64,000 nucleotides of DNA, taken from the NCBI RefSeq assembly GCF_963583255.1, contig NC_084810.1, forward strand, positions 3,627,751 through 3,691,750, in the 5' to 3' direction. This DNA comes from Pyrus communis. Lineage: Eukaryota > Streptophyta > Magnoliopsida > Rosales > Rosaceae. This document shows, in pieces, positions 1 to 11,863 of the stretch. Made by a program: the position numbers and the translations under genes. Position 1 is the stretch's first letter. Each line of letters begins with the position of its first letter. Under the pieces are notes generated by a model, which was given only the letters and a program-made list of their open reading frames with translations, did not search any database and was not told the origin of the DNA.

Positions 1-1244
1 CCTTTATCATCCATGGTTACACCTTCGGGATGATTGAAACGAGCATCACTTGACTTCCCATCAACATGTCCAGCGTAACCCTGAAATGACCCAGCAACCA
101 ATCTTCCCCTACTATCTGCAGCAATGAAATGTTCAAAAATGAAAATTGGAAATCAAGGAATGTATTATGAAAAAGATAATAATTCATATAACAATGCAAC
201 TCATCAATATTGATTATTGAATTCCACAGTTAACCTACACTACAGGACTGTAAGCACCATCTTGTTACTTTCTTTATAAGAAAATTATTAGCATCAAGTA
301 ATTGATATACAGAAATTTTATCTGACGAAAAAAGAGGAACACAAAACCAATAAATGTCAAAAGATTTAAACAACAAATACAAATATTAAGTTAGGGAGAA
401 GCCGGAAACAAATCTCAAGTAAGGTGAAACAGTATAAGTATTGTTGCATACATTGGGACAACGGTGGAGTAATGCGCATAACGTTGCTATTAACGGAGTC
501 CACAGCAAAGAGCTCCCCATCCTCTGAGATGCGGATTTTGTGAGGAATAACTCCAATGTCATTTCCTTCCAAAACAGTCTCAACTAAGTACCCATTCTCA
601 AATTGAAGAACATTCTTTTCTGTAATAAAACACAGTTAAAATTACTTGAGCAAGCATAACGTTCACGAAAACCAAAACATTTAAGCGGCAAAAGCCACTT
701 GAAATTACCTGATTGGGGTGTTTTGGAGGATATTTCCCTAGTCCACTTGAGAAGAGAAGACAAGCGCTTTATCAATGGCCCTGAGCAAACACAATTTAAC
801 TCAAAACAATATTACAAGTGCAGTAACAACAAGTATCTGAAATCCCCTGTAAACAGATCACAGAAACCCAACATACTATCATTACTAAATGAATGAGAGA
901 GAAAGAGGGTTATTTGGGAATATCAGAACAAACAGATCCCAGTAGGCAGAACCAAGAAAAATGAATAATTGGGTATCTAATTATGTATGCAAAGCAATAT
1001 TCCAAAGTCGGTTTTTATTTTTTAATAATATGATAAAATATTTCAAGCAAAATAAGAGAAGTAAATGAAGAAACAAAGCAAACCCAGTTGCCAAACAGAT
1101 CAAACATACAATCTGAACCATCAGAGAAAGCCAGAGGAAGATGGTGACTGAAAGTTTACCTGCAGGAGCAGCATGAGCTTGGAATCGGAGGGAGTAAGTG
1201 ACAGTGAGTGTTAGGAGAGTGAGGAAGAGATGGGAATTTCTCAT
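1..1244 (-). CDS. NHL-repeat-containing secreted/membrane protein, 5' four exons (3' end outside window)
   Basis: Minus-strand gene running off the left edge. Exons read from splice sites: 1160-1244, 709-780, 452-619 and 1-115; reading frame is continuous across all three junctions. The ATG opens a hydrophobic signal peptide (MRNSHLFLTLLTLTVTYS) ending near an Ala-rich site. Exon 2 encodes a basic Leu/Lys segment ending SSKTPQS; exon 3 encodes FENGYLVETVLEGND and SEDGELFAVDSVNSN; exon 4 encodes GRLVAGSFQGYAGHVDGK followed by FNHPEGVTMDDK. These are characteristic of plant NHL-domain proteins, beta-propeller proteins of the secretory route whose biochemical role is not established. Only the first NHL repeats are present; the rest, possibly with a transmembrane segment, lies outside. 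High confidence in the family, moderate in exact junctions. Confidence 0.85.
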
Positions 1245-1562
1245 TGCACTGATTTACAAAACCCAAAAGGCAATTGCTTGGCTTTGAATTTTCAAGTACA
1301 AGAAGCTTTACGGAAAATCATGGCCTCTGAGGTGCAGAGGAAACTGGTTTTGGGGATTTTTGAATTTAGTTTAGCAAGTACGAGATGGGGCTGTGTTTTT
1401 GCTGCGTACTTTTGAGAGTGGGAGCTGTGATTTGTGTAGTGTACAGACAAACCGTGTGCTTTTCTTTCACTCTCCTTCTCTCTTGATTTGTTTTTTGTAT
1501 CTTGCCTTTTCTTATTTCCTTTTTCACTTTTCCCTCAAAGTGATTTTTTTTTTTTGTTTGAA

Positions 1563-1704
1563 AGATTATATTCACACATCAAGTTACTTCTTTCACATCT
1601 TTTTAATTTTTTAATATTTTCTACACACCATTAATACTTGATAAAAAATATTAAAAAATTAAAAAGGTGTGAGTGAAGTAATTTGAGATGTGTGAATATA
1701 ATCT
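1563..1704. repeat. Long hairpin / MITE-like palindrome
   Basis: The left arm starts AGATTATATTCACACATC and the right arm is its near-perfect reverse complement ending GATGTGTGAATATAATCT. The arms are about 58 bp each around a short AT-rich loop, so almost the whole 142 bp folds on itself. No clear target-site duplication was found. It lies about 320 bp upstream of the NHL start codon, in the proximal promoter or upstream leader. Most likely a small MITE; a small-RNA-producing hairpin is possible. Confidence 0.65.
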
Positions 1705-2015
1705 CCCTTCTTTTTTTAGGAGGAAAAAGTATAACATGTTGCGAGCGTTGTAAGCCCATGTGTTACTGTGTAGATTTTAAGTAAATTGGATTTAAGATTT
1801 TTCATTAGTTTAGCAATTCTTTTTTTATTAAACTTTGTATTTACTTAGATGACAAGTTTTTCTTTTTTCATGATAAACTATAAATAAAGACATTAATGTA
1901 GAAGAAATAATATTCCTAAACATTCTACAATTTCTATACGCTTATTTTCGCTCCAATCTCTCTTGACGCACCCTCTCTCTTCCGTTAGAAAATTGGCTAC
2001 AACATAATAAAAAAT

Positions 2016-2178
2016 AGTCACTTAGTACTACAGTCTAGTAGTATTTCTCTTCACTTGTACTTAGGTTCGATTCTCGCCAAATGTGACTTTGAATCATATT
2101 ATTGCTAGTTCATTATGAGGCTAAGCTCACATTCTCCCTTTTAGTGTAAATAAGATCGTTTGTTCAAAAAAAAAAAAA
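2016..2178 (+). mobile_element. tRNA-like SINE, copy 1 of 3 of the same family
   Basis: Shares a sequence pattern with copies at 33163-33329 and 43989-44155: a 5' segment containing TACTACAGTCTAGTAGTA, a box-B-like motif GGTTCGATTCTC, a middle AGGCTAAGCTCAC and a 3' A-run. The box A/box B layout and A-tail are those of an RNA polymerase III SINE. A target duplication is not obvious for this copy; the family's ends are taken from the third copy, which has one. Confidence 0.6.
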
Positions 2179-2629
2179 CATATGACATGCTCGCCTCACA
2201 CATGTGAGGTTGTAACCCGTGTGTGAGGTACATAATCCACCCGAGTTTGAATTTGTAGACCATTTCATCTAATCTCATTCAACATACATCTAACACCATC
2301 AAACATGAGATTTGGATTGATATCCATTTTAATTGGATATACTTATTTGATCCAGCCCACCAAACGATCAAAGACCTTTGGCACAACACCCACCCTAATT
2401 CGTTAACCTAAATGTATGATCCTAAGCCTCCAATCGTGAGAATGAATCCCCGCCTTAAGTTCATGATCTCATATCATGATTCTAATCCTAGATCGAGACT
2501 CGACTAACCAAGGTTTTTCCAAATCTTACAATTCATACATGAACTTCAAATCTAAGATAACTTTGGAATTTATTTCTTAAACCTTAAACACTTTCAAACT
2601 TTAGTCCCCACATCAAATTCCAAAATCAT

Positions 2630-2848
2630 GATCCTCTTCGGATTTCTTCCACCTAATCATTCTTATTAAACAATCCGGATTCTTAACCTTAAAATTTGAT
2701 CTAACGATTAAAGTTATTATAATTTTTAAAGTGAACCCGTATTTTTAGCTTTTCATAAAATTTCAAATATCTGAATTATTTGATCAAATTTCAAATATCT
2801 AAATTATTTGATGAGAAATATTAAATAGAAGGGATTCTAAGATGATCT
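2630..2848. mobile_element. Diverged MITE with degenerate inverted termini
   Basis: The left end (GATCCTCTTCGGATTTC) and the reverse complement of the right end (GATCATCTTAGAATCCC) are related. The interior contains the segment TTAAAGTTATTATAATTTTT, also seen in slightly different form in the MITE at 14745-14943, so both belong to one broad family. No clean target duplication was found, so this copy is old. It sits in the SEC61A upstream region. Confidence 0.45.
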
Positions 2849-3029
2849 CTTTCCCACCAAAATGACCAAGTTTGCAAAAATTGAAAATGTCGCCCATCCA
2901 CTCTAATTTCGAAATTGGAGTCAAATTAAAAATTTCAACCAAAAAAGGAGTCAATTAAAATTGACACATAGTGTCCTACTCCACGTATTTGTCAGTACAC
3001 GTGTCAAATACCCATTCGCTTTGACCTCG

Positions 3030-3648
3030 TGGCCTGCGAGTTCGGCACTCAAACGCACGCCCTTCATTTACATCGCCGAAGCTCTTCAAGCCCATTTCTC
3101 ATTTTTCAGCTCGTATCCAGATCCGAAATTTCTCTCTCGGATCAATTTTTCCCCCATCGGAGAAAACCCGTTTCTAGGGTTTGGAGATCCCAAATTGTGG
3201 TTTGCGAGGTCAGTTTCCCAACCTCGAATCGATCTCAATTTCTTATTTATATTTTGTTTCGGCATTCTCAGATCTGTTATGATTTGTCCTCGATTTCGAT
3301 CTCGGCGATCCAGTTATGTATATATGCATGCATGTATCGATTCATATATGTATAGTTATTGAAGCATGTATGTATGTATTTATGCATGGCATTATGTATG
3401 CATGTGATATGTGATGGATCGGAATTGTATATTTCTGTGAATCTAGATGCTATGCATGCGTATGAAACTATGAATGTGTTTCAGTTTCTTAATCTCATAA
3501 GATTAAGCTGGATCGGAATGCCCCTCACCAAAAATGTCAAATTTTTGTACCAATTTAGTGTTTTCAATGCGAAAGATTTTGGCTTGGTGTTAAATGGGTT
3601 TTAAACGTTGATTTTTTTGGATTAGGTTATTAGATTAGACGAAGCAAG
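3030..3648 (+). other. SEC61A 5' leader with probable leader intron
   Basis: A pyrimidine-rich stretch from about 3060 resembles a plant 5' UTR. A donor follows TTTGCGAG near 3209, and acceptor-like TTAG sites occur at about 3625-3638 just before the ATG at 3649, suggesting a leader intron of about 420 bp. The putative intron is full of ATGTATG and TGCATG words. ORFs crossing it (for example 2961-3362 and 3359-3604) look like noncoding sequence. Exact ends would need a cDNA. Confidence 0.5.
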
Positions 3649-6186
3649 ATGGGAGGAGGATTTCGAGTTCTTCACTTGGTCAGACCGTTTCTGTCATTTC
3701 TGCCCGAAGTTCAGAGCGCTGACCGGAAAGTTCCATTCAGAGAGAAGGTGATATACACCGTTATCTCGCTGTTCATTTTCTTGGTGTGCAGCCAGCTCCC
3801 TCTGTATGGCATACACTCTACCACGGGGGCAGATCCCTTCTATTGGATGCGTGTTATCCTCGCTTCCAACCGCGGGACTGTCATGGAGCTTGGGATCACC
3901 CCAATTGTCACATCTGGGCTGGTGATGCAACTCCTTGCTGGGTCTAAGATTATTGAAGTTGACAACAATGTACGCGAAGATCGTGCTCTTTTGTAAGTAT
4001 ACCTTAGGCCTTTGAAATTTTTAGTGGTTAATCTTTTTTGATGTGGTTGTTTGCCTAAACGGTCTCCAGTTCTTGATGATATATGAAGCGAAAAGTGTTT
4101 TTCAGAAAGAGTTTTCAAAATACAGGCTTGAAAGCTCAAGACATTAAATTATGTTTTTGGTTCCGAAACTTCAATACCTTTGTTTTCTGCTGCTTTTCAA
4201 AAACTGTATTTGAATACATTTTGGAAACTAATCCAAACTAAAGTGCCACTGTCTAGTAAATCATGCATGTCAATCGTGGTCACCTGTCTCTAGTTACTTA
4301 ATTTTTCTGGAAATCTCTGTTGCTGCGGTTTCAAATCTGCTGTTATGTTTGTCTTAAGTTTTAGTATTCTCTTTTATTCGTAACTTGTATACATGTTTTG
4401 CTATATGTATTGCATGTCCTGATTTATGTTTTTCTTCACAGAAATGGAGCACAGAAGTTATTGGGTATCCTGATAGCTATTGGTGAGGCAGTTGCGTATG
4501 TTCTCTCTGGCATGTATGGTAGTGTTGGCCAACTTGGAGTTGGAAATGCCATTTTAATTATCATTCAGCTCTGCTTTGCCGGTATCATTGTGATATGTTT
4601 GGATGAACTTCTTCAGAAGGGATATGGTCTAGGCTCTGGAATTTCACTTTTCATTGCCACCAATATCTGGTGAGTTCTTTATCCTTTCTTCTGCCTTAAT
4701 ATGTCCAGAAGTGGGAATAGTTTATGAGTCAGCATGTTCAAGTTTTTGGGGAAATTTTCTAATATGCTATTCCAAATTTTAAGTACTTAAAAGTTACATT
4801 ATTCTTTTTCAGTGAAAACATTATCTGGAAAGCATTTAGCCCTACCACAATCAACAGTGGGCGAGGAGCTGAATTTGAAGGTGCTGTTATTGCCCTGTTC
4901 CATCTTCTGATTACTCGAACAGATAAGGTTCGAGCTCTCCGGGAGGCCTTCTACCGGCAGAATCTACCGAACGTGACAAATCTGCTAGCCACAGTGTTGA
5001 TCTTCCTTATAGTAATTTATTTCCAAGGGTTCCGCGTGGTTCTGCCTGTGAGATCAAAGAATGCTCGTGGACAGCAGGGTTCCTATCCTATCAAGCTGTT
5101 CTATACCTCCAACATGCCCATCATTTTGCAGTCTGCACTTGTGTCCAACCTTTACTTCATCTCCCAGGTACTGGAGATTTTATGCTTGTATGGTCTGTTT
5201 GGGGACTGTTTCTTCTACCACATTATTGTGACCAGTTTTTGTGTGTGCACAGTTGCTCTACAGGAGGTACAGCGGAAATTTCCTAGTGAATCTTTTGGGC
5301 AAATGGAAGGAATCTGAATATTCAGGAGGGCAATTCGTTCCTGTTGGTGGTCTAGCATATTATATCACCGCACCTTCTAGGTAGTTGGGAATATTTTCCT
5401 CTTGAAGATATTTTGTTTTATGCTTGATAAAGCTTGAGTTTTGTTGGTAAACCTGATGATTACGTGCTTCCTCTCTATTCCTGCTGATCCCCACTTCAAT
5501 TGATATGCTGCGGTTATATTTTGCAGCTTGGCTGATATGGCAGCCAATCCCTTCCATGCACTGTTCTATCTCATATTTATGTTGACTGCCTGTGCACTTT
5601 TCTCAAAAACATGGATTGAAGTATCTGGATCATCTGCCAAAGATGTCGCCAAGCAGCTCAAGGTATTAATTTTAATGATTTAAACAAATTGTTTAATTTG
5701 TTGCAAATGAGGGGTTAGTGTAGGTAGGTCTGACCCAATCTACCCTGACATTCTTCCCACTTTTTTACAACGTAAGTGGCCAGATCAGATCCAATCTACT
5801 CCTCTATTGATGTTCTTACCTAATGCGCTATTTAAACCATAAATATGTCCCTGAACAATTCTTAGATCCGGCTTTTTGTTAACATAATGTTACCTACTCA
5901 ATACACCCTAAGCGTCATGCTAACTATATCCCTTTTCAATTTACAGGAACAACAAATGGTCATGCCTGGTCACCGTGAGTCAAACTTGCAGAAGGAGTTG
6001 AACCGCTACATTCCCACAGCTGCTGCTTTCGGAGGCATGTGTATCGGTGCACTCACAGTGTTGGCCGATTTCATGGGGGCAATTGGTTCAGGGACCGGAA
6101 TCTTGCTTGCAGTGACAATCATCTATCAGTACTTCGAGACATTTGAGAAAGAGAGAGCCAGTGAGCTCGGTTTCTTTGGTTTCTAG
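3649..6186 (+). CDS. SEC61A: Protein transport protein SEC61 subunit alpha
   Basis: Pore subunit of the ER translocon, which passes nascent secretory and membrane proteins into or across the ER membrane. Coding exons: 3649-3992, 4442-4669, 4813-5167, 5253-5380, 5527-5662 and 5947-6186. All junctions are GT-AG and the frame stays open, giving about 476 residues, the normal length for plant SEC61 alpha. Recognisable stretches include [35 protein letters not shown] (plug region), [17 protein letters not shown], the cytosolic loop [20 protein letters not shown] and YYITAPS. The C-terminal exon carries [20 protein letters not shown], followed by the last membrane span and ELGFFGF. About ten transmembrane helices are expected for the family. 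Appears complete and functional. Confidence 0.97.
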
Positions 6187-6986
6187 GCACGTGTATTGCC
6201 AAGTAATGGTCTCGCCCTGACAATTTTGGTGTGCTGAGAGATGTAAGTAGGTTTTAACAGAGAAGTTCAAGTTATTAGGCTAGTCTCTTATCACTCCGTT
6301 TCATGAGAATACAAAAGCAATGCAATCCTCTAAAAAAACAGTGTTATATGTCAAGTGTCGTTGTATCGGTTCCTGTGGATCTTTATAATTTACTGTCTGA
6401 AGTCTTTAAGGACACCTTTGAGAAGCTACTGCCAGGATTTTGTTCTTGCTAATTAGGTGTAGAAATTCACTTTGTTAGAGTGTATTTGACTCTCTGTTTA
6501 CACAAGTGAATTTGCCCGAAAATCTGAATTTCACTGTTTCTGTCGTTACAAGAAATTGAGTTTGTTATCTGGTTTGCTCTGCGTTTAAAATTCAATCTTG
6601 AATTGTTGCTATTCTACCGTTGATTTTGTCAATGGAGCCTTTGGTCACCGGCGCTGGAATTTATCAACAAAAAATCGACGATCTGTTGACATGTTCACCA
6701 TATTTCTCAAGCTTCGACCATTGAACTTGAACTCACCGGTTGACATTTTCACCGTATTTCTCAAGCTTCGACCATTGAAGCGTTTGTACCGGACAAGGCT
6801 CGCGCAGAAGCGTTCATTCCCGACACCGTAATTCTCAGGCTTGGACCGCTTAACCCGTCCGACCGATGGAATCGGTCAATTGGAAGTCGGTAAAACCAAG
6901 CAGGCCTCTCCGTTCGGTTAGCGTACACTACACACAACCCAGCACAGCACTATTATAGCCTACAAGCTTGTAATATTGATCTTCCG
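6187..6986. other. SEC61A 3' region and short intergenic sequence with a 54-bp direct duplication
   Basis: The first 300-400 bases probably include the SEC61A 3' UTR. At 6685-6738 and from 6739 a 54-bp unit containing TTTCTCAAGCTTCGACCATT is repeated in tandem with few changes. The short ORF at 6598-6831 merely runs through this duplication and resembles no known protein. Confidence 0.5.
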
Positions 6987-7936
6987 AATGGGTGGATTTA
7001 AGGGAATTACGAATAATTTTTGGCTTGCCGCCCTTCTCGCCTTGTGAATGGTTAACTTTTGAATTAAAGTATTTTCTTGTACAAGATAGAGCGGCTTTGT
7101 TTGGCTTTTAATTGGTTCATGACATAAATAGACAAAATGGGAGAGAAGCTTTGCTAGAGATTGACGTGTAGTGAAAGTAAATGATCTCTGTGGTTATTTT
7201 TTTTATTAGTGTCAGTCATAAATGACAAGTGAGGGAAAATAGGGATTTGGATCCTCTCCGGATCCCCTTCCTCGGGATCTCCGGATCAAGGCACAAGAAC
7301 TGTTCATCAAAGATTGTGTGGCCATAATTAAATACTTTTTATATTTTTAAAAGTAAAGTAATCTCGTTTTACGTAAAAAATATTTAATTATGGTCTCACG
7401 ATCTTTAATGAACGGTCCTTATATCTTGATCTCCGAAATTCCAGGAAGGGGATCTGGAGTGAATCCAAATTCGGAAAATAGGAGTATTACTTTTACTTTT
7501 CATTTATTTATTGTACGATACATCCATGCCTCTATATTGAGGTTTTAACCTGAAGGAGTCTCTCAATACATCCATGCTCCTGCCAAATGGGTGGATTTAA
7601 GGGAATTACGAATAATTTTTGGCTTGCCGCCCTTCTCGCCTTCTGAATGGTTAACTTTTGAATTAAAGTATTTTCTTGTACAAAATAGAGCGGCTTTGTT
7701 AGGCTATTAATTGGTTCATGACATAAATAGACAATATGAGAGAGAAGCTTTGCTAGAGATTGACGTGTAGTGGAAGTAAATGATCTCTGTGGTTATTTTT
7801 TTTGTTAGTGTCAGTCATAAATGACAAGTGAGGAAAATAGGAGTATTACTTTTACTTTTCATTTATTTATTGTACGATACATCCACGTCTCTATATTGAG
7901 GTTTTAGCCTGAAGAAGTCTCTCAATACATCCATGC
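6987..7936. repeat. Tandem duplication of about 350 bp; first copy split by a MITE
   Basis: Copy 1 begins at 6987 with AATGGGTGGATTTAAGGG and copy 2 at 7586 with the same words. Both continue through GGCTTGCCGCCCTTCTCGCC, AGAAGCTTTGCTAGAGATTG and TCTCAATACATCCATGC. The copies differ by scattered substitutions and by a 230-bp insertion present only in copy 1. No coding potential was seen. Confidence 0.85.
7243..7472. mobile_element. MITE (Mutator-like, 9-bp target duplication)
   Basis: Terminal inverted repeats of about 30 bp: the left end starts GGATTTGGATCC and the right end finishes GAATCCAAATTC. Both flanks carry the 9-bp duplication GGAAAATAG (7234-7242 and 7473-7481). The neighbouring tandem copy has the same site uninterrupted, so insertion boundaries are directly visible. 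A 9-bp duplication is typical of Mutator-like elements. Nonautonomous, no ORF. Confidence 0.85.
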
Positions 7937-8399
7937 TTAGCACAGTACTCTACTTTAAAAAAAACTGATTTTGTTATACTGTAAGAATAAGCAGCAGAAT
8001 ATTTGATAAATTTTTTTCTAAAAGTACTTTTGGAAAAAGAAAAAAAAAAACATTATGATAATGTTTGATAAACTTTTACGTAAAACAATTATGACAGCCA
8101 GCAATGATAAAAAATGGTATATATTAGATGTGTCGTTAATGTAATTTTTTTAACAAATAAAGATAAATTACTAAATATACTTTATTTTTAAAAGAAAAAA
8201 ATTTATGAACTTCATTTTAAATATTAATTAGCATGACAAAGTTATCCATTTATTTGTAGTTCTTTCAGCTTTTAAAAATTTAATTAATTATGAAAATGTA
8301 TTGTTGATATGCCCATCCCTTTCTCAAACTCTTCTCTCTCAAGAACCCAAAATCAAGCAGCTTTGGCGGTCATGAAAAAGGAAGTGCAGGCTTTAGTTT
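7937..8399. other. AT-rich spacer, possibly the end of an old transposon
   Basis: AT-rich sequence with phrases such as GTTTGATAAACTTTT and AGCAGCAGAATATTTGATAAA, which resemble degenerate ends of small plant DNA transposons. Related wording occurs around 9190-9340 in inverse orientation. No gene seen. Confidence 0.35.
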
Positions 8400-8614
8400 A
8401 TGGCGTTGGCTTCTTCGACGAGCTTCAATCCCACTCCGCCGTCCTTCTCTTCAACCTCTTTATACCCGACAAAAACGCCACCTCCAATCCCTCCAGTTCT
8501 AATCCGTAAACCTTTCTGCCCCATCATGTCAGATACGAAAAGACGCCTTTCTAAAACCCAAATCCAAATTCAGACGAACTCCAAATCTTTCGAACAAGAA
8601 GTTATGGGTTCATG
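8400..8614 (+). pseudogene. Fragment resembling the N terminus of a plastid-targeted protein
   Basis: An ATG-led frame begins MALASSTSFNPTPPSFSSTS and continues with a Ser/Thr/Pro-rich, acid-poor stretch (SLYPTKTPPPIPPVLIRKPF), the composition of a chloroplast transit peptide. The frame closes after about 74 codons and the following sequence has no coherent protein. No splice donor leading to a convincing second exon was found. It sits between transposon-like ends, so a captured or stranded first exon is possible. The parent gene is not recognised. Confidence 0.35.
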
Positions 8615-8954
8615 CGTCGGATGATGGAGACAGATCCATCGGGTCTCATAGGAGAGAGAGAAATCAATTTGAAGCAAAGAAGGGGTTGGGTTCGAGGGAC
8701 GATGGAGATCGGCGAAGCCGTTTCTGGTTTGGTGATTAGAGAAGGTGGCAAAGCCATTTCAATTTGATGCATGCTTCCAGACGATGGAGACTCATGCTTC
8801 AAAAATGGTTTCTCAAAAAGATTGAATCCTTTTCTTATTTGTGTATTTGGAGGATCTGGAAGGAGAATAGGGATGAATGTTGGTGCAGTGGTGTTGGTCG
8901 GTGTTGAGCGAAAGTGGGCGGGATAGCAGCGGTCCTACTTCGAACGAGTGTGAG

Positions 8955-9107
8955 AGATTCCAGTTTGAGTACTAAGGACAAGGCCTGTCATTTTTACAAA
9001 ATGACAGATTCCAGTTTGAGTACTAAGGATAAGGCCTGTCATTTTGTAAAAATGACAGATTCCAGTTTGAGTACTAAGGACAAGGCCTGTCATTTTGTAA
9101 AAATGAC
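8955..9107. repeat. Three tandem 51-bp units with palindromic core
   Basis: Units 8955-9005, 9006-9056 and 9057-9107 are nearly identical. Each contains AGTTTGAGTACTAAGG and an inverted core built from TGTCATTTT and AAAATGACA. Because 51 is divisible by three, a 17-residue repeat appears in an overlapping frame (8914-9141), but no homologous protein is recognised and a minisatellite is the simpler reading. Confidence 0.8.
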
Positions 9108-11825
9108 GAGAGTGTTATTAAACTTTAGAAAGTTTCATTAAAAGTGCACTATAGCTTTGTGTGCTTTGAAAAAAAAAAACCAATTTTCCAAAGCAGCATT
9201 TAGCTGCTTCGGCTTTCCTGATGATTTCAGCTATCAATCACCACAGCTTCCAAAATAATTCATTTTTTTTAGTTTACCAAACACCTTCAAGATAAAAACT
9301 TTAAAAATAAGTAGTTTTTTTTTTAAGCACCTCAAAGCCAAACTAGAACTTATACTATTTACATCATACGTTTTTTATATTTCTACTTTTTCACTCTTCA
9401 TCTCCATTAATTAAACCCCCCCCCCCCCTTTTTCGATTATCAACAACTCGGTACATAGATATATCAAAAGCTATTTCTGTTAGAGAATTGTTATTGGTAC
9501 TCCTAAATTCTCATTTTGCATTTCAAAGTTTCTATATTTAAAAATAAAATTACACTTTTGATGAATACAAAATGAAAAATTTAAAGTGTAAATAACATTT
9601 ATTTTCGGTCATCAGATACATTTAATGCCTTGTTAATATGTGGGCATGGATATTTTATGGGCCAGCAATGTTTTGTGCTTAGTGGGCATGGGAAGTCTAT
9701 ACCCAGCCACTCTTTCCCAAAGCCCATCACTAATTCAGCATATTGCTTGAAATTCTCACAAGTTAAGGGTGGGATGAGCAGAGCCATGGTCGGAAGATGG
9801 AGGGTAAGGATGTGTTAATTTTTTCACAGGAGCCAAGCGGGTTTCGGAACAAGGAATTAAGCACGTGCATTTGTAAGTATATAGTCTAGGTATGGACGGA
9901 CGTTCGTTCTTTGTACATCATCAACAATTTATAAATATTATTATCGTTAATAAAACGTAATCACGTAAACTATAATTGTAATAGCGAACATCATAACTTA
10001 AGATCTAAGTTTTATTTGTCCGTGTCATTTATGTTAAATGCTAAACACAATTAAAATAATATAATTATTAGGTGAGGTTTTTTTATCACAATTGCAAAAT
10101 CGTTAACCACCAACCTTGCAGAAGAGCGGTACCCTTTTGCTGTCGGGTGTTATCTCCGTTACTAAGAGGGAATGGTATGCATTTGATCACAAATTAAGGC
10201 GGTGATGGTGGTGGGAACGCCGGAGGCGCTCACTGAGGTTGGACGGCCATACAAAGAAAGGAGTCATATCTCTCTTGCTCTTAAATTCTTAATAACCGTA
10301 TGACATTATTTTACTCTCTTAATAACGAGGTAAAATCATTTTCTAGTACAAATGTTACAATTAAAATAGCATCTTTAGAGTCATTATAGGGTGACTCAGT
10401 GGCTGAGGACGAATTCTAGACAACTCATTCTAGGTTTGATTCATGACGCTAATGAATCATATGACCCTATACCCTATACCTCTTTGAGTCTTTTTGGCCC
10501 TTGAAAATGTAAACTGCCGCGGCGAAGCTACCAATTAGTCAATTCTAGAAAAAATTTTTTATCGTTTTAAAAAAAATTTATTCGATTTGGAAAAAAGTTT
10601 ATTCATTCATTGAATCATACAAAATGGACGTTCGTCCTGAATATATTACTTATTCTCATAAATCGACTAAATAGTATATAATTTGAATGAAATTTTCTAC
10701 CATCAATGACAATTTTATTTATAATGTTTATATGGTGAAACACTATCAAGTTGTCAAAGAGTCGAATATTGTCCTTATAAAATCAATTAGTTGAATAAAG
10801 AAATGATTTCAACATTAGACTTTCATTTGCCCAAACATATTTAAATTTCGATCTGTCACTACCCATTAGTCACTAGAACAAATGAGCCATGACAAATTCC
10901 ATGAACGCATGGAAAAAAACAACGCTAAAAGTAAAGCTGATAGAATCCTGTATTTTCCTTGATTTATTAATCTGTCACCTTCAGAAGAATTTTTCAAAAA
11001 AAAAAACAAAGACTAAAGTTAGTAATTAATTTTTTTAATAGAATTTTGTGGGACCCCAGACCGCTAATTTCCATTCAAAGACATGAACCACAAGCCACTT
11101 TTGTGGTCTTGGATTGACCAAATTTCAATTATCTGGGATTTTGTAGGAATCATTATTTGATAATTATTTTGTTCCAACGCTTGATCCAAACGGCCATTAA
11201 TTTCAATCTAAGACGTGGGACGATTTTGATTTAGACTAATCACCCAAAACTCAAATCCAATTGTTAATTATTAGTTTATTTGTTTTCTATTAATTTTGGT
11301 GTTTAAACAAAGACATAGTTTGCTAAATATGTCTTATGCTTTTGTATGAACGGAATGGAAGAGGGTTATTGAATTGATATTTCAACGAGAAATTTGTCGA
11401 TTTGAACATAGAACTTCTTCTAGCAAAGTGAACAAATCATGGCTCAGCATCCATAAGAATGGTTGTGAGATTTTGAGGGCCGAATATAGAAATTTAAGAT
11501 GAATATCTTGTGAATGACGCCCATTACAAAAGCGATAAAGGTAAATAAAAGTAGTACTAAATGCAATTCAATCTAATTAATTTTTATTTTGGTTTGAATA
11601 AACCACGATGTCAACTATTATATTCTTTTTATTTTTCATGCACTTCTTTTTTGTTTAATTCTTTTTTATTTGATATAGATATTTGATTTAAGGTTGTGTT
11701 GTCCACACACTTTTTTTTTTACCTTTTACATATTATTCTTAATTTTCGATCGTCATAAATTAAAAAAATATCAAAGAATCAAATGAATTGAAAAAGATTA
11801 AATGACAAAAGTTAACAAGAGTGTA

Positions 11826-11863
<38 letters not shown>

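Larger units (their letters stand above)
1245..3029. other. Intergenic region between NHL gene and SEC61A (divergent promoters plus repeats)
   Basis: This stretch separates two divergently transcribed genes, so it must contain both promoters. It holds a near-perfect hairpin element, a SINE-like copy and an old MITE, listed separately. Outside them there are T-rich and A-rich runs but no convincing ORF. An ORF covering 2961-3362 overlaps the SEC61A leader and shows no family likeness. Confidence 0.6.

Noticed and set aside
2961..3362. 133-codon ORF before SEC61A
   Set aside because: Spans promoter, leader exon and intron donor of SEC61A; no family resemblance.
8914..9141. 75-codon ORF with a 17-residue repeat
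   Set aside because: Repeat period is a multiple of three by chance; no start context or homologue, kept only as a minisatellite.
9411..9428. C homopolymer run
   Set aside because: Simple sequence; no flanking structure suggesting function.
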